A DNA stretch of 64,000 nucleotides from Terribacillus halophilus (GCF_900101385.1 NZ_FMZB01000001.1:124001-188000); one strand, 5' to 3'; shown: positions 26,254-36,067, counted from the first letter of the stretch. The notes: generated by a model from the letters alone, not told the origin. Numbers and translations are program-made.

Positions 26254-27858
26254 TTACAGCTCCTCTTCTTCCAATGGCTGGATCAAGTTGCTGAACAAGT
26301 CATTCAACAGCCCGTAATGATGCATCAGCTCCCGCTCGTCGCCATCATGTGTAGTCAAGTATTCGATCCGTTCGTAAATGCTGTGAATCTCTTGTTTCTG
26401 CTCTGTGGTGAGTGCTTGAATGTCCAGGACAAGCGATGCGTCCATATCACTTGCTTCCAATTTTTTCAGATCCTTACCGTATTCTTTATGAGGATTTGCC
26501 ATCAGCTCCTGCGCTATGTCACTGAGAAAATAGGCCATGAAAAGGTCCGCATCCTGCTTATATTCATCATGGAAGTAAAGACCGATCAATTGATCCAGAT
26601 GGCGCACATTTGTTTTATTTCGGACGACTTGAATTTGCTTCCGATTGAATACGCTCACCAGGATCGGAGCTGCATCTAATACAGGAAACTGATACCAAGG
26701 TTTACGGGCGCGGATGAGATGGCGTTGATCGACCCGGTGAGCCTTTCCATCCTCCAAATATTGTGCTAAGCCGTGCTCTCGTTCTCGTTCGTCTTCTACG
26801 TATAGCAATAGCATCTGCTCGTCCTGCTGTACGAGCTGTTTGTAATCAACGTATGTAAAGAAAGGCTGCTGCAATTGGGCTGCTTTCGATATACAAGGCA
26901 GGAAATGCTGCTTGCCGATCTGCCACTGCCGTATTTTGCTGTTGTTAAAGCAGAAATACTGATTCGATCCCGTTTTTATACCGTGTTTGGCACTGGCGAA
27001 TTGATTCAGGGGCCGTACATTCGTGAAGCGTTTTTGGCTTTCCTGATAAAAATGCAATTTCCATTTATCAACTGCATTCAAATCCTGACGTCGGCGGATG
27101 ACGCCGAGGGGATTTATCCGGTCGGATAGGATATATGCTGCTGCTTGTTGCAGTTCCTGAACGGATTGGGTGCGGATGAACTCAATGGTGTCGTCGCTGC
27201 TTGATTTATCGAAAAGCAGCAAGGAGCTCGTCGTGGCAGCCCCTTTGAACCAGCCCATTTGGATATCAGTGTTGATGATCATTTTCAGGCTGCCGTCTAG
27301 CAGGAGATACTCTTTTATTTTCGCACCATACCTCGCATTCAGGAAGTCCGAGGGCACGATGAAGGCAGCACGTCCATGTTCGTCCAGTTGATGTAGTGCT
27401 TTCAGCATGAATAGACCGTACAAGTTTGTATATGTAGAAAGCGAGATGCCCATTTGCTCCCGGAATAGATTCAAGTAAATCTCCTTCTCCTCATCGGTCC
27501 GAAAAGTTATGTAAGGAGGATTGCAAATGATACCATCATAAACTTTCTCCCAGCCATCTGTAAGGAAATCCCCCTCATACAGGTGGAGGGAAGGGCGAGA
27601 TGTGAAAAACGCTCGATTAAACTCCAAAATCTCATCATCATCTTCATATGCATCAACTTCGTACCCGGCTGGTATATCCTGGATCAGCTTCCCCAGACCG
27701 ACAGCAGGATCAAGCAGCCGCCCACCATCCAGATTGTGCAGCACCCACTGTTTCATCATATCTGCGACCGTATCGGGGGTGAAATATTGTCCGTAATGCC
27801 GGCGGTGGAGCGCAGAGCTCTTATTTAAATATATTTCTTCCAAACTAGATTCTTCCAA
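26254..27858 (-). CDS. Adenine-N6 DNA methyltransferase, Eco57I/TaqI type, apparently orphan
   Basis: A 534-residue gamma-class adenine methylase. GQYFTP (residues 23-28) and DPAVGLGKL (50-58) form the SAM site, and the catalytic NPPY is at 113-116 (IICNPPYITF). The second half matches the TaqI-like specificity region in position and has no PD-ExK-type nuclease motif that I can see; no restriction gene lies beside it. It may therefore be a solitary methylase with a regulatory role or a solitary remnant of a modification system. TTG 27858 is used because TTTGGAGG lies nine bases upstream; the open frame runs 12 codons longer. Confidence 0.82.
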   Translation of the reverse strand: MEESSLEEIYLNKSSALHRRHYGQYFTPDTVADMMKQWVLHNLDGGRLLDPAVGLGKLIQDIPAGYEVDAYEDDDEILEFNRAFFTSRPSLHLYEGDFLTDGWEKVYDGIICNPPYITFRTDEEKEIYLNLFREQMGISLSTYTNLYGLFMLKALHQLDEHGRAAFIVPSDFLNARYGAKIKEYLLLDGSLKMIINTDIQMGWFKGAATTSSLLLFDKSSSDDTIEFIRTQSVQELQQAAAYILSDRINPLGVIRRRQDLNAVDKWKLHFYQESQKRFTNVRPLNQFASAKHGIKTGSNQYFCFNNSKIRQWQIGKQHFLPCISKAAQLQQPFFTYVDYKQLVQQDEQMLLLYVEDEREREHGLAQYLEDGKAHRVDQRHLIRARKPWYQFPVLDAAPILVSVFNRKQIQVVRNKTNVRHLDQLIGLYFHDEYKQDADLFMAYFLSDIAQELMANPHKEYGKDLKKLEASDMDASLVLDIQALTTEQKQEIHSIYERIEYLTTHDGDERELMHHYGLLNDLFSNLIQPLEEEEL

Positions 27859-28019
27859 CAGGGCACACCTCCAAAGGGGAATAGGTAAAAACAACTAGAA
27901 TCATTGTATTATAAATCCTACATACTTTTCCAGTAAAAGGAGGGAGATTGCCGAAAAACCTGCCGGATTGACGAATTCTTCCGATATTAACCATCCTTCT
28001 TTAAAGATATGCAGGCTGG

Positions 28020-28049
28020 TTGATGGACATGGAGGAAAAGGAGTATAAT
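28020..28049 (+). promoter_or_regulatory. Sigma-A type promoter of pdxK
   Basis: TTGATG (28020-28025), an 18-base spacer and a perfect TATAAT (28044-28049). Transcription would begin near 28056, inside the longer open frame, which supports the ATG at 28098 as the pdxK start. Confidence 0.65.
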
Positions 28050-28097
28050 ACAACCAGTTATAAAAATGACAGCATGTATGAAAAAGGGGTTACGGAC

Positions 28098-28907
28098 ATG
28101 AAAAAAGCATTAACAATTGCAGGCTCAGATTCCTCTGGGGGAGCAGGTATCCAAGCGGATCTGAAGACGATGCAGGAATTTGGCGTATACGGAATGTCTG
28201 CTGTGACGACAATCGTCGCAATGGATCCTTACAATAGCTGGCATCATAATGTATTTCCGGTTGATGTGAATACGGTGAAGGAACAGCTGAATACGATCGT
28301 TGTCGGTGCAGGTGTCGACGCAGTGAAGACAGGGATGCTTGGTTCTCCTGAAATCATTGAATTGGCAGCCAGCATGATCGAAGAAAATAATATTCCAAAC
28401 GTAGTCATCGATCCGGTGATGGTATGTAAAGGTGCTGATGAAGAACTTCAGCCGGAAAACACAGTCAGCCTTCGGGAAAAACTTGTCCCGCTTGCAACTG
28501 TCATCACACCGAACTTATTTGAAGCTGCCAAATTGGCACAAATGCCATTGATTCATTCTGTGGAAGAAATGAAAGAAGCGGCACAGAAAATCCATGCTTT
28601 AGGTGCAAAATACGTCCTTGTCAAGGGCGGCAGCAAGCTGGAAACGGATAAAGCAATCGATGTGCTTTATGACGGGGAAAACTTCGAGATTCTTGAAAGT
28701 GAGAACGTTGATACAACGTATACACATGGTGCAGGATGCACTAGCTCTGCAGCAATATGCGCATTGCTGGCAAATGGAAGCAGTGTGAAAGAAGCGGTTT
28801 ACGAAGCGAAGACATTCATCACCGAAGCCATTCGCGGAGGCTTTAAGCTAAATGAATATGTAGGCCCTGTCAATCACGGTGCCAGAAAGTCCATGCCGCA
28901 GCGATAA
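28098..28907 (+). CDS. pdxK: Pyridoxine/pyridoxal/pyridoxamine kinase (ThiD-like)
   Basis: A 269-residue ribokinase-superfamily kinase close to B. subtilis PdxK (YwdB, 271 residues), which phosphorylates B6 vitamers and HMP. The N terminus [31 protein letters not shown] and the catalytic THGAGCT block near residue 213 are clear. This type differs from true ThiD by sequence, and no thiamine genes or TPP riboswitch lie nearby. ATG 28098 follows AAAAAGGGG; the promoter at 28020-28049 lies inside the longer frame. Confidence 0.92.
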   Translation: MKKALTIAGSDSSGGAGIQADLKTMQEFGVYGMSAVTTIVAMDPYNSWHHNVFPVDVNTVKEQLNTIVVGAGVDAVKTGMLGSPEIIELAASMIEENNIPNVVIDPVMVCKGADEELQPENTVSLREKLVPLATVITPNLFEAAKLAQMPLIHSVEEMKEAAQKIHALGAKYVLVKGGSKLETDKAIDVLYDGENFEILESENVDTTYTHGAGCTSSAAICALLANGSSVKEAVYEAKTFITEAIRGGFKLNEYVGPVNHGARKSMPQR

Positions 28908-28927
28908 GCAAGGATGGATGAGGATTA

Positions 28928-28951
28928 GCCGCCTGCACGGGCGGCTTTTTC
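28928..28951 (+). terminator. Terminator between pdxK and the ABC-F gene
   Basis: GCCGCC pairs with GGCGGC around TGCACG and is followed by TTTTTCC. Short but G+C-rich. Confidence 0.65.
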
Positions 28952-28973
28952 CTTGTCCGGGAAGGAGGAGAAA

Positions 28974-30866
28974 ATGCGTATTTTCAGCGTGGAAAATCTT
29001 ACGAAAACATATGGCGATAAACAGCTGTTCCAAACAATTGGGTTTCATATCGAAAGCCGTGAACGAATCGGGCTTGTCGGTGTCAATGGAACCGGAAAGT
29101 CGACATTGCTGAAGGTCCTGGCTGGCATCGAAAGTGCAGATAGCGGTGACATCGACCATAGCAAGACGTTCCAGCTTGCTTACTTGGCGCAGGAGCCCCA
29201 ACTGACTTCCGGCAGCACAGTCCTGGAAGAGGTATTCAGCGGATCCAGTCCGATTTTACAGACAATCCGTGCTTATGAGGAAGCAATTTCGGCTTTGGAG
29301 AAGGAACCGGATAATGTCAAAAACCAAAATCGCCTGTTCACGCTTCAAGCTAAGATGGATGCCGAAGACGCATGGGATGCGAGCACCCAGGCGAAAACGA
29401 TTTTGACGAAGCTAGGTGTTGATTATTATACAACTTCTGTCGATGATCTATCAGGCGGTCAGCGAAAACGTGTAGCGTTGGCGAAAGCGCTCATTCAGCC
29501 TGCTGATTTATTGCTGCTGGATGAGCCGACTAACCATCTGGATAACGAGACGATCGAATGGCTTGAAGGCTTTTTGCCTAGCTATCCGGGAGCGATTATG
29601 CTGGTGACACATGATCGTTACTTCCTGAATCGGATCACGAGCCATATCTTTGAATTGGAGATGGGCAGTCTTTATCGATATGAAGGAAATTATGAAACAT
29701 ACTTGACGAAAAAGGCAGAGCGGAAAGCACAGACACTCTTGGATCAGGAAAAGCATCAAAATACGCTTCGCCGGGAGCTTGCTTGGTTGCGCCGCGGCGC
29801 CAAAGCACGTACAACAAAACAAAAAGCACGTATTCAGCGTGTGGAGGAAATGAAAGAAGCGAAGTTCCAAACACAGGATAATGATTTAAGCCTCCAGGTC
29901 GGAGCTGCCCGGTTAGGCAAGAAGGTATTGGAAGCAAAAGATGTAGCGGTTAAATTCGGTGATAAAACGTTATTCAGTCACTTTGATTTTCTGTTCAAGC
30001 CAGGTGATCGTATCGGTATCATCGGTCCAAATGGAAGCGGGAAAACGTCTCTTCTGAATACACTTGCAGGCAGGATCTCACCGGCAGCCGGGGAAGTGGA
30101 AACAGGGGAGACAGTCAAACTTGGTTATTACACGCAGCTGCAGCAAGACATGGATCAACAGCTTCGCATCATCGATTACATCAAGGAAGTAGCAGAAGTC
30201 ATCCATACCGCTGATGGCAATGTCATTACAGCGGAACAAATGCTTGAGCAATTCCTTTTCCCTCGGAGTCATCAATATACGTATATTCATCGTTTGTCAG
30301 GCGGGGAAAGGAAGCGGCTGTACTTGCTCCGTGTGCTAATGGAGGAGCCGAATGTCCTTTTCCTTGACGAGCCGACCAATGACCTGGATACAGAAACACT
30401 GGGGATTCTTGAGGATTATTTGGATGGCTATCCTGGCGTTGTTATAACGGTTTCCCATGATCGTTATTTCTTGGACCGTGTAGTGGAACAGCTGATTCTT
30501 TTTCAAGGTGCAGGAGTCGTATCCACATTTTATGGCAACTATAGTGAATACCGGGATAAAGTACAGGAACAGCCAAAACCGCAGCAGCAAGCAAAGTCGG
30601 AACCTGTCCAAGAGCGAAAAGAAAGGAAAAAGCAGAAGCTCTCTTACAAGGAACAGCAGGAATGGAATACGATCGAAGATGATATTGCAGAACTGGAACA
30701 GCGAATCGAGGCATGTGCGGCAGGCATAACTGAAGCCGGCAGTGATAGTGAGCTTGTCCAGAAGCTGTTTGCTGAGCAGCAAGAACTCGAACAGCAATTG
30801 GAACAGAAGATGGAACGATGGGAAACATTGTCCCTAATGGTGGAAGAAATAGAAAAGCAGAGGTGA
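28974..30866 (+). CDS. yfmR: ABC-F family ATPase, YfmR/Uup type
   Basis: A 630-residue soluble double-ABC protein with a C-terminal coiled coil, the same size as B. subtilis YfmR (629). Walker A motifs are GVNGTGKST and GPNGSGKTS; signatures LSGGQRKR and LSGGERKR; Walker B LLLDEPTNHLD and LFLDEPTNDLD. The basic linker RRGAKARTTKQKAR between the domains is typical. The C terminus (about residues 535-630) is a charged coiled coil rich in Glu and Gln that binds nucleic acid in Uup-like proteins. ATG 28974 follows GGAAGGAGGAG. The hairpin repeat begins immediately after its stop. Confidence 0.93.
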   Translation: MRIFSVENLTKTYGDKQLFQTIGFHIESRERIGLVGVNGTGKSTLLKVLAGIESADSGDIDHSKTFQLAYLAQEPQLTSGSTVLEEVFSGSSPILQTIRAYEEAISALEKEPDNVKNQNRLFTLQAKMDAEDAWDASTQAKTILTKLGVDYYTTSVDDLSGGQRKRVALAKALIQPADLLLLDEPTNHLDNETIEWLEGFLPSYPGAIMLVTHDRYFLNRITSHIFELEMGSLYRYEGNYETYLTKKAERKAQTLLDQEKHQNTLRRELAWLRRGAKARTTKQKARIQRVEEMKEAKFQTQDNDLSLQVGAARLGKKVLEAKDVAVKFGDKTLFSHFDFLFKPGDRIGIIGPNGSGKTSLLNTLAGRISPAAGEVETGETVKLGYYTQLQQDMDQQLRIIDYIKEVAEVIHTADGNVITAEQMLEQFLFPRSHQYTYIHRLSGGERKRLYLLRVLMEEPNVLFLDEPTNDLDTETLGILEDYLDGYPGVVITVSHDRYFLDRVVEQLILFQGAGVVSTFYGNYSEYRDKVQEQPKPQQQAKSEPVQERKERKKQKLSYKEQQEWNTIEDDIAELEQRIEACAAGITEAGSDSELVQKLFAEQQELEQQLEQKMERWETLSLMVEEIEKQR

Positions 30867-31125
30867 CCGTTCAGAAACGAAGGGATAGGGAGGAGAAAGC
30901 CCTATGTGGGTGTCCTTCCCGCATAGGGATTTATCACCTATACTGCAGTTTCTGGTTTCAGGAGCTGGACACCATCGAAAAGCGAAAGAAACCGGTTAGA
31001 AACGAAGGGATAGGCGAGAAAGCCCGGAGTGGGTGTCCTTCCCGCATAGGGATTTATCACCTATACTGCAGTTTCTGGTTTCAGGAGCTAGACACCACCG
31101 AAAAGTGTAAGAAACCGATTAAAAG
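30867..31125. repeat. Two tandem copies of the ~124-bp hairpin repeat, reverse orientation
   Basis: GAAACGAAGGG recurs at 30874 and 30999 (period 125). The reverse complement matches the units at 16290-17005 along their whole length, including the linker. The inner stem of the first copy is CCCTATGCGGG/CCCACATAGGG (read on the minus strand), almost perfectly paired, while the second has CCCACTCCGGG as in the other locus. The outer stem of the second copy pairs ATAGGTGA with TCGCCTAT through one G-U pair. The array forms the 3' flank of the ABC-F gene. An open frame at 30818-31129 is a by-product. Confidence 0.93.
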
Positions 31126-31215
31126 CTAGACAAAGGCATATTTCGTGTGAAATTGCTCATAATCTACTAGAATGAAGAATAGTCTGAATTCAATGATGGG
31201 AAGGATTTGATTCCA

Positions 31216-32454
31216 ATGCCAGATAAGGAATTATTAGAAAAATATGCAGACGTCGCGTTGCGCACAGGCGTGAATATACAAAAGGGGCAGCCTCTATACA
31301 TCATGGCACCGATCGATGGAGCGGAGTTTGTCCGTCTAATCGCCAAGCGTGCCTATGAGCTAGGGGCCAGTGATGTACATATCAATTGGTCTGACGACAC
31401 ACTCACTTTTTTGAAATATAAACATCAATCCGAAGAAGTGCTGACAGACATTCCTGATTGGATCGTTGAACGTCGTGCTTATTATATGAAAAAGGGAGCA
31501 GCCCTCCTGCAAATTCGTTCCACAGACCCTGATCTATTGAAAGATGTCGATGGGAACAAAGTGGCACAAGCGACAAAAGCGACCGCGAAAGCCTTGCAGC
31601 ATCTTCGTAAGTATACGATGAATGATATCATCCCTTGGACGATTATCACCATTCCAACAGATGCTTGGGCACAAAAGATCTTCCCGGGGAAATCAGCAGA
31701 GGAAGCGACGAAGCTTCTTTGGGATTCGATTTTTAAAATTGTCCGTGTCGACCAGGAAGATCCTGTCCAAGCCTGGAAAGAACATAATGCGAAGCTGCAC
31801 CATGCCCGGGATGTCTTGAATGACAAACGCTATAAAAAGCTTCACTTCAAATCCGAAGGAACGGATCTTGTAATTGGCTTGCCGGATGGACACATTTGGA
31901 AAGGTGGTTCATCGACGACAGAAAGCGGTACGGAATTCAACCCGAATATGCCGACGGAGGAAGTGTTCACGCTTCCGCATAAATATGACGTGGAGGGAAC
32001 CGTCACAAGCAAGAAACCGTTGATTTATGACGGGAATATGATCGATAACTTCACACTTACTTTCAAGGAAGGAAAAGTTGTTGATTACAAAGCAGAAGTG
32101 GGGCAGGAAACGCTCAAGCATTTACTGGAAACAGACGAAGGTGCTTTGCGGCTTGGCGAGGTGGCTTTAGTGCCGCATGAATCACCGATTTCCCAATCTG
32201 GTCTTATTTTCTACAACACCTTGTATGATGAGAATGCTTCCTGTCACGTTGCTTTAGGGAAAGCTTATCCGACAACGCTTGAAGGCGGTTCTTCCATGAC
32301 GGAAGAGGAATTGGATAAACACGGTGTCAATGATAGTCTGATACACACAGATTTCATGATCGGTTCAGCGGATCTTGCAATTGCCGGGGTTTTTGCCGAT
32401 GGAACATCCGAGCCTGTTTTCCGTGACGGAAGCTGGGCAATCAAATTCGATTAA
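31216..32454 (+). CDS. ampS: M29 family aminopeptidase (AmpS/PepS-like), copy 1
   Basis: A 412-residue cytoplasmic metallo-aminopeptidase. The two-metal ligand blocks of the M29 family are present in order: PTEEVFTLPH, GEVALVPHESP, YDENASCHVALGKAYP and HTDFMIGSADL. B. subtilis AmpS has 410 residues. ATG 31216 is preferred to TTG 31207, which lies too close to the GGGAAGG site. A paralogue with the same blocks is at 46228-47472. A bidirectional terminator separates it from recQ. Confidence 0.93.
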   Translation: MPDKELLEKYADVALRTGVNIQKGQPLYIMAPIDGAEFVRLIAKRAYELGASDVHINWSDDTLTFLKYKHQSEEVLTDIPDWIVERRAYYMKKGAALLQIRSTDPDLLKDVDGNKVAQATKATAKALQHLRKYTMNDIIPWTIITIPTDAWAQKIFPGKSAEEATKLLWDSIFKIVRVDQEDPVQAWKEHNAKLHHARDVLNDKRYKKLHFKSEGTDLVIGLPDGHIWKGGSSTTESGTEFNPNMPTEEVFTLPHKYDVEGTVTSKKPLIYDGNMIDNFTLTFKEGKVVDYKAEVGQETLKHLLETDEGALRLGEVALVPHESPISQSGLIFYNTLYDENASCHVALGKAYPTTLEGGSSMTEEELDKHGVNDSLIHTDFMIGSADLAIAGVFADGTSEPVFRDGSWAIKFD

Positions 32455-32501
32455 AAAATAACCCGCAATACTGGAGTGCATCCAGTATTGCGGGTTATTT
32501 T
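32455..32501. terminator. Bidirectional terminator between ampS and recQ
   Basis: AATAACCCGCAATACTGGA pairs with TCCAGTATTGCGGGTTATT around a short loop, flanked by A- and T-runs. The stem is unusually long, about 19 bp. Confidence 0.93.
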
Positions 32502-34620
32502 ATTGTTCGACTATAGCATGGTGCACGAGCACTGCACGGATGCCGTGATAGTCGCATGCTATATCCAATTGGTCCTTGATTTCCCGTAGCCTTGGCAGCT
32601 CTTCATACTGCTTCAGCACTTCGAGTACGGCATTCTCCTGCTCTTCTGTGAAAAATTGCTTCAGATCAAGCGCCTGTCCTTCTGCATAAGCTTTGAATAA
32701 ATGATTGCTCACAGTCATCGGAGTCAAGTTCCGTTCCTTGGCTAGGCTTTCCATTGACATGCCTTGACTGAAAGCCTCATAGCTCATCAAATGACTCGGT
32801 GTATCCTGCTTTTCCTGGAGGAGGGACTTTTGATCGTGAGACGTAGTGGATGCTGTCTGCTCATATTGCTTCAGCACCTCTAGGAACTGCTCTCCATACT
32901 GTTCCATTCGCCTTTCTCCAATCCCCTTGATACCGAGCATTTCCTCCTGAGTATGCGGCACATATCGGCAAAGTTCTTTCAAGGTTGCATCCGAAAAGAT
33001 GACATATGGAGGGAGTCCCTCTGCTTGGGCTATGTCCTTGCGCAATTCACGCAGTTCCTGGAATAACGCTTCATCATAATCCGCTTCGGCAGTTTCCGTC
33101 GCTTTGGCGATCTGCATCATTACTTTTTTTTCGCCTTTCAGTATACGGACAGCTTCATCCGTGAGTGTCAGCACAGGGTATTTATCATCGGTTGGGGCAA
33201 GGATCATTTCGGCGGAAAGATAATGGATGAACTGTGTGATATCTTTTTCGGTACGGTTTTTCATGATACCGTACGTAGAAAGCCCTTCAAGTCCGAATTG
33301 CTTGATTCGTTTGTCTTTGGAACCTTTCAATACTTTTGCAACCAAAACGGCTCCAAAGCGCTCGTCCATCCGTTTGACGCAAGAGAGTACCATTTGCGCT
33401 TCACGTGTCATATCCGTCTTTTCAAACTCATTCAAGCAATTGCTGCACCTGCCGCAATCTTCGGGAACATGCGGATCCTGGAAATAGTGAAGCATATACG
33501 TCTGCAAACAGCTTTGAGTATGGCAGTAATGAATCATTTGCTGCAGTTTCTGATACTCCGCTTGAGTGTCCGAGGCGGAGTTCTCAATCAGGAATTTCAG
33601 CAGATGCACATCCTGTCCGGAAAAGAGCAGAACACAATCACTTGGTTCTCCATCACGCCCAGCCCGACCTGCTTCCTGATAATAAGCTTCCATGTTCATC
33701 GGCAAGGCATAATGCAGCACATAGCGCACATTACTCTTATCGATTCCCATTCCGAAAGCATTCGTCGCTATCATGACACTGACTTCGTCTTGAATGAATG
33801 AAGCTTGTGCAGCCTGGCGATCTGGTTCGCTCATGCCGGCATGATATTTTGCAGTCTTGACTCCTTGACGGTCCAGAAACAGGGAAAGCTGATCGACCAG
33901 CTTTCTTGTCGGTGCATAGATGATACCTGTATCTTGTTTGCGTTTTTTGATGAAATCCAGGATATAGCGCTCTTTATCTGCCCCTTTTACGACTTGGAAG
34001 CGTAGATTTTCACGAGCGAAACCGGTACGTACTGTATAGTCTTCCTGGATATCCAGCAGCTTTTGGATATCATCTGCCACCTGTGGTGTTGCAGTCGCGG
34101 TCAAAGCCATCACTGGTGGCGTTCCTGTCAGCTTATCCAAAATGGATATGGCAGATCGGTAGCTTGGACGAAAGTCATGTCCCCATTGGGAGATACAGTG
34201 AGCCTCATCGAAAGCAATCAAGCTTATCGAAAGGTTACGGACCATTTGTAAAAAGCGAGTATTTTCCAGCCGTTCAGGAGCAACGTAAAGAAAGGAGAAT
34301 GCACCTTGAGCAGCTTGCTGCAACGTCCATTCCAGTTCGGCTGCTTCCAATGTACTGTTTATATATGCGGCAGGTATATCCATTGCTGTCAGTGCATCTA
34401 CCTGATCCTTCATCAAGGAGATAAGAGGGGAGATGATCAGTGCAGTCCCTTGACGCATCAAGGCTGGCACCTGGTAGCAAATCGATTTACCACCGCCTGT
34501 CGGCATGATCGCTAACGTATTTTTATTCTTCATCACATGATCAATCACTTCGGCTTGCCCTCTTCGGAAGGTATCGTAGCCATAATAATCCTTCAGTATT
34601 TGCTCCGCAGTAGCTTGCAC
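32500..34620 (-). CDS. recQ: ATP-dependent DNA helicase RecQ, long form
   Basis: A 706-residue 3'-5' helicase of DNA repair. Domains in order: DEAD/helicase core with Walker A PTGGGKSICYQ and FDEAHCISQWGHDFRPSY (the RecQ aromatic loop), helicase C-terminal domain ending with QEAGRAGRDGE, a zinc cluster (CQTY...CGRCSNC), winged-helix RQC, an HRDC domain around residues 510-590, and a C-terminal helix-turn-helix extension (SMESLAKERNLTPMTVSNHL). GTG at 34620 has AGGAAAGG nine bases upstream; the longer frame to 34683 lacks a site. B. subtilis RecQ is shorter. Confidence 0.93.
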   Translation of the reverse strand: MQATAEQILKDYYGYDTFRRGQAEVIDHVMKNKNTLAIMPTGGGKSICYQVPALMRQGTALIISPLISLMKDQVDALTAMDIPAAYINSTLEAAELEWTLQQAAQGAFSFLYVAPERLENTRFLQMVRNLSISLIAFDEAHCISQWGHDFRPSYRSAISILDKLTGTPPVMALTATATPQVADDIQKLLDIQEDYTVRTGFARENLRFQVVKGADKERYILDFIKKRKQDTGIIYAPTRKLVDQLSLFLDRQGVKTAKYHAGMSEPDRQAAQASFIQDEVSVMIATNAFGMGIDKSNVRYVLHYALPMNMEAYYQEAGRAGRDGEPSDCVLLFSGQDVHLLKFLIENSASDTQAEYQKLQQMIHYCHTQSCLQTYMLHYFQDPHVPEDCGRCSNCLNEFEKTDMTREAQMVLSCVKRMDERFGAVLVAKVLKGSKDKRIKQFGLEGLSTYGIMKNRTEKDITQFIHYLSAEMILAPTDDKYPVLTLTDEAVRILKGEKKVMMQIAKATETAEADYDEALFQELRELRKDIAQAEGLPPYVIFSDATLKELCRYVPHTQEEMLGIKGIGERRMEQYGEQFLEVLKQYEQTASTTSHDQKSLLQEKQDTPSHLMSYEAFSQGMSMESLAKERNLTPMTVSNHLFKAYAEGQALDLKQFFTEEQENAVLEVLKQYEELPRLREIKDQLDIACDYHGIRAVLVHHAIVEQ

Positions 34621-34694
34621 GTTCAAAATCCTTTCCTGATTCTTGATATGTACAGCATAACATGATTCTGTACCGATCAGCATTTTAGTAGGAA

Positions 34695-34737
34695 AAATAA
34701 GAAACTGCCTGTATGGAGACAGGCAGTTTCTTATTTT
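34695..34737 (-). terminator. Terminator of the CNNM/CorC-type gene
   Basis: AAGAAACTGCCTGT pairs with ACAGGCAGTTTCTT, with T-runs on either strand. On the minus strand it follows the stop at 34736. Confidence 0.88.
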
Positions 34738-36067
34738 ATATTGTCGCCTCGCTTTGCGGGCGTTTCAATTCAATTTTGATTTTTTCCAGGCGATTATCTC
34801 GTACAGATTCTACGGTGAAAAGCATGTTTTCGTATTCCACGACTGTATCGGCATCTTCATCTGGAATGGAACCAATGCGGCTTAGGATAAAACCAGCAAT
34901 CGTATCGAAATTCGGTACGTCGATATCTGTATCGAAGAAATCATTGAACTCATCGATTTGCAGAGAACCGCTCGCCATATACGTATTGTCATCGATACGT
35001 GTCAGCTCTCCCTCGATTTCATCGTATTCATCATCGATGTCTCCGACAATTTCTTCAATCATATCTTCCATGGTCACAATACCAGAGAAGCCGCCATATT
35101 CATCTATCAGGACGGCGAGATGATTATGAGTCTGCTGCAATTCTTTCAGCAGGTCATCAATGTACTTGGTCTCGGGCACGAAATGTGCTTCCCGCAGTAT
35201 CGTTTCCAGCCGGACGCCATCGAATCCATGCTCCCGTACTGCTTTGAAATAATCTTTTATGTTTAGGATACCGACAATCGTATCGCTGTCTGTCTGGTAG
35301 ACAGGAATTCTGGAATATTTCTGGTCCAGCAGGATATCCGCCAATTCTTCAGCAGGCGTATCAATGCTCAATGTAAATGTATCTGTCCGAGGTGTCATGA
35401 TCTCACGTGCAATTTTATCATCCAAGTCGAAGACACCTTTGATCATGCCGAACTCATCCGCATTCAGTATGCCTTCCTCTTGGCCGGTCTGGGCGAGAAG
35501 CTTGATCTCTTCACGGGAGACTTTCTCTGCTTCCGCATCATTCCCTACACGGGTTATTTTAACGAGCATATTGGTGGAAAAGGAAAGGAACTTTACGAAC
35601 GGCATCGCGATTTTACTGATAAATAGAATCGGTGTGACAGAAAATCTGGCAATCTTCTCCGCGTTTTGAAGGGCAACCCTTTTGGGGAATAACTCACCGA
35701 ATACAAGTGTTACATAAGACAGCAAGACAGTGATGACGACAACGCTGATTTGTTGTGCATAAGGGATATCTCCCAGTACGCCAGCGAATCGATTTGCAAG
35801 TCCGGTAGCGGCAGAGGCACTCGAGAAGAAGCCGGCCAGCGTAATACCTACTTGAATCGTAGCGATGAACTTACTAGGATCGGCAATAAGCTTCTGCAGC
35901 ATGGCAGCTTTCTTATCCCCTTCATCCGCTTGCTGTGCAATGCGGTTCTTATTCAGTGATACCAATGCGATCTCTGCTGCTGCAAAAAAAGCATTCAGTA
36001 ATGTCAAAATACCAATCAATACGAGTTGGAGTAAAACTGGACTCCCAGGATCATCCGGACTATTCAT
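34736..36067 (-). CDS. CNNM/CorC-type transporter (hemolysin-related, DUF21 and CBS domains)
   Basis: A 443-residue membrane protein. The N-terminal DUF21/CNNM domain has four hydrophobic segments with AFFAAAEIALVSLNKNRI and FGELFPKRVALQ, then a CBS pair (IMTPRTDTFTLS, IVGILNIKD, LAVLIDEYGGFSGIVTMED) and a C-terminal CorC_HlyC domain. Family members are implicated in magnesium export or homeostasis; the older name hemolysin is misleading. The ATG has GGGAGAG about 12 bases upstream, a little far. Upstream lies a short intergenic gap, then the small 36193-36372 gene on the same strand. Confidence 0.9.
   Translation of the reverse strand: MNSPDDPGSPVLLQLVLIGILTLLNAFFAAAEIALVSLNKNRIAQQADEGDKKAAMLQKLIADPSKFIATIQVGITLAGFFSSASAATGLANRFAGVLGDIPYAQQISVVVITVLLSYVTLVFGELFPKRVALQNAEKIARFSVTPILFISKIAMPFVKFLSFSTNMLVKITRVGNDAEAEKVSREEIKLLAQTGQEEGILNADEFGMIKGVFDLDDKIAREIMTPRTDTFTLSIDTPAEELADILLDQKYSRIPVYQTDSDTIVGILNIKDYFKAVREHGFDGVRLETILREAHFVPETKYIDDLLKELQQTHNHLAVLIDEYGGFSGIVTMEDMIEEIVGDIDDEYDEIEGELTRIDDNTYMASGSLQIDEFNDFFDTDIDVPNFDTIAGFILSRIGSIPDEDADTVVEYENMLFTVESVRDNRLEKIKIELKRPQSEATI

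Noticed and set aside
28020-28097. Upstream start for pdxK
   Set aside because: The longer frame contains a consensus promoter and the homologous proteins start at the later methionine (28098), which has the better ribosome binding site.
30818-31129. 103-codon plus-strand frame overlapping the end of the ABC-F gene
   Set aside because: It lies in another frame over the ABC-F C terminus and then runs through both repeat copies; its internal duplication reflects the DNA repeat.
33223-34515. Long plus-strand frames opposite recQ
   Set aside because: They are antisense shadows of the helicase coding frame, with no ribosome binding sites or family matches.
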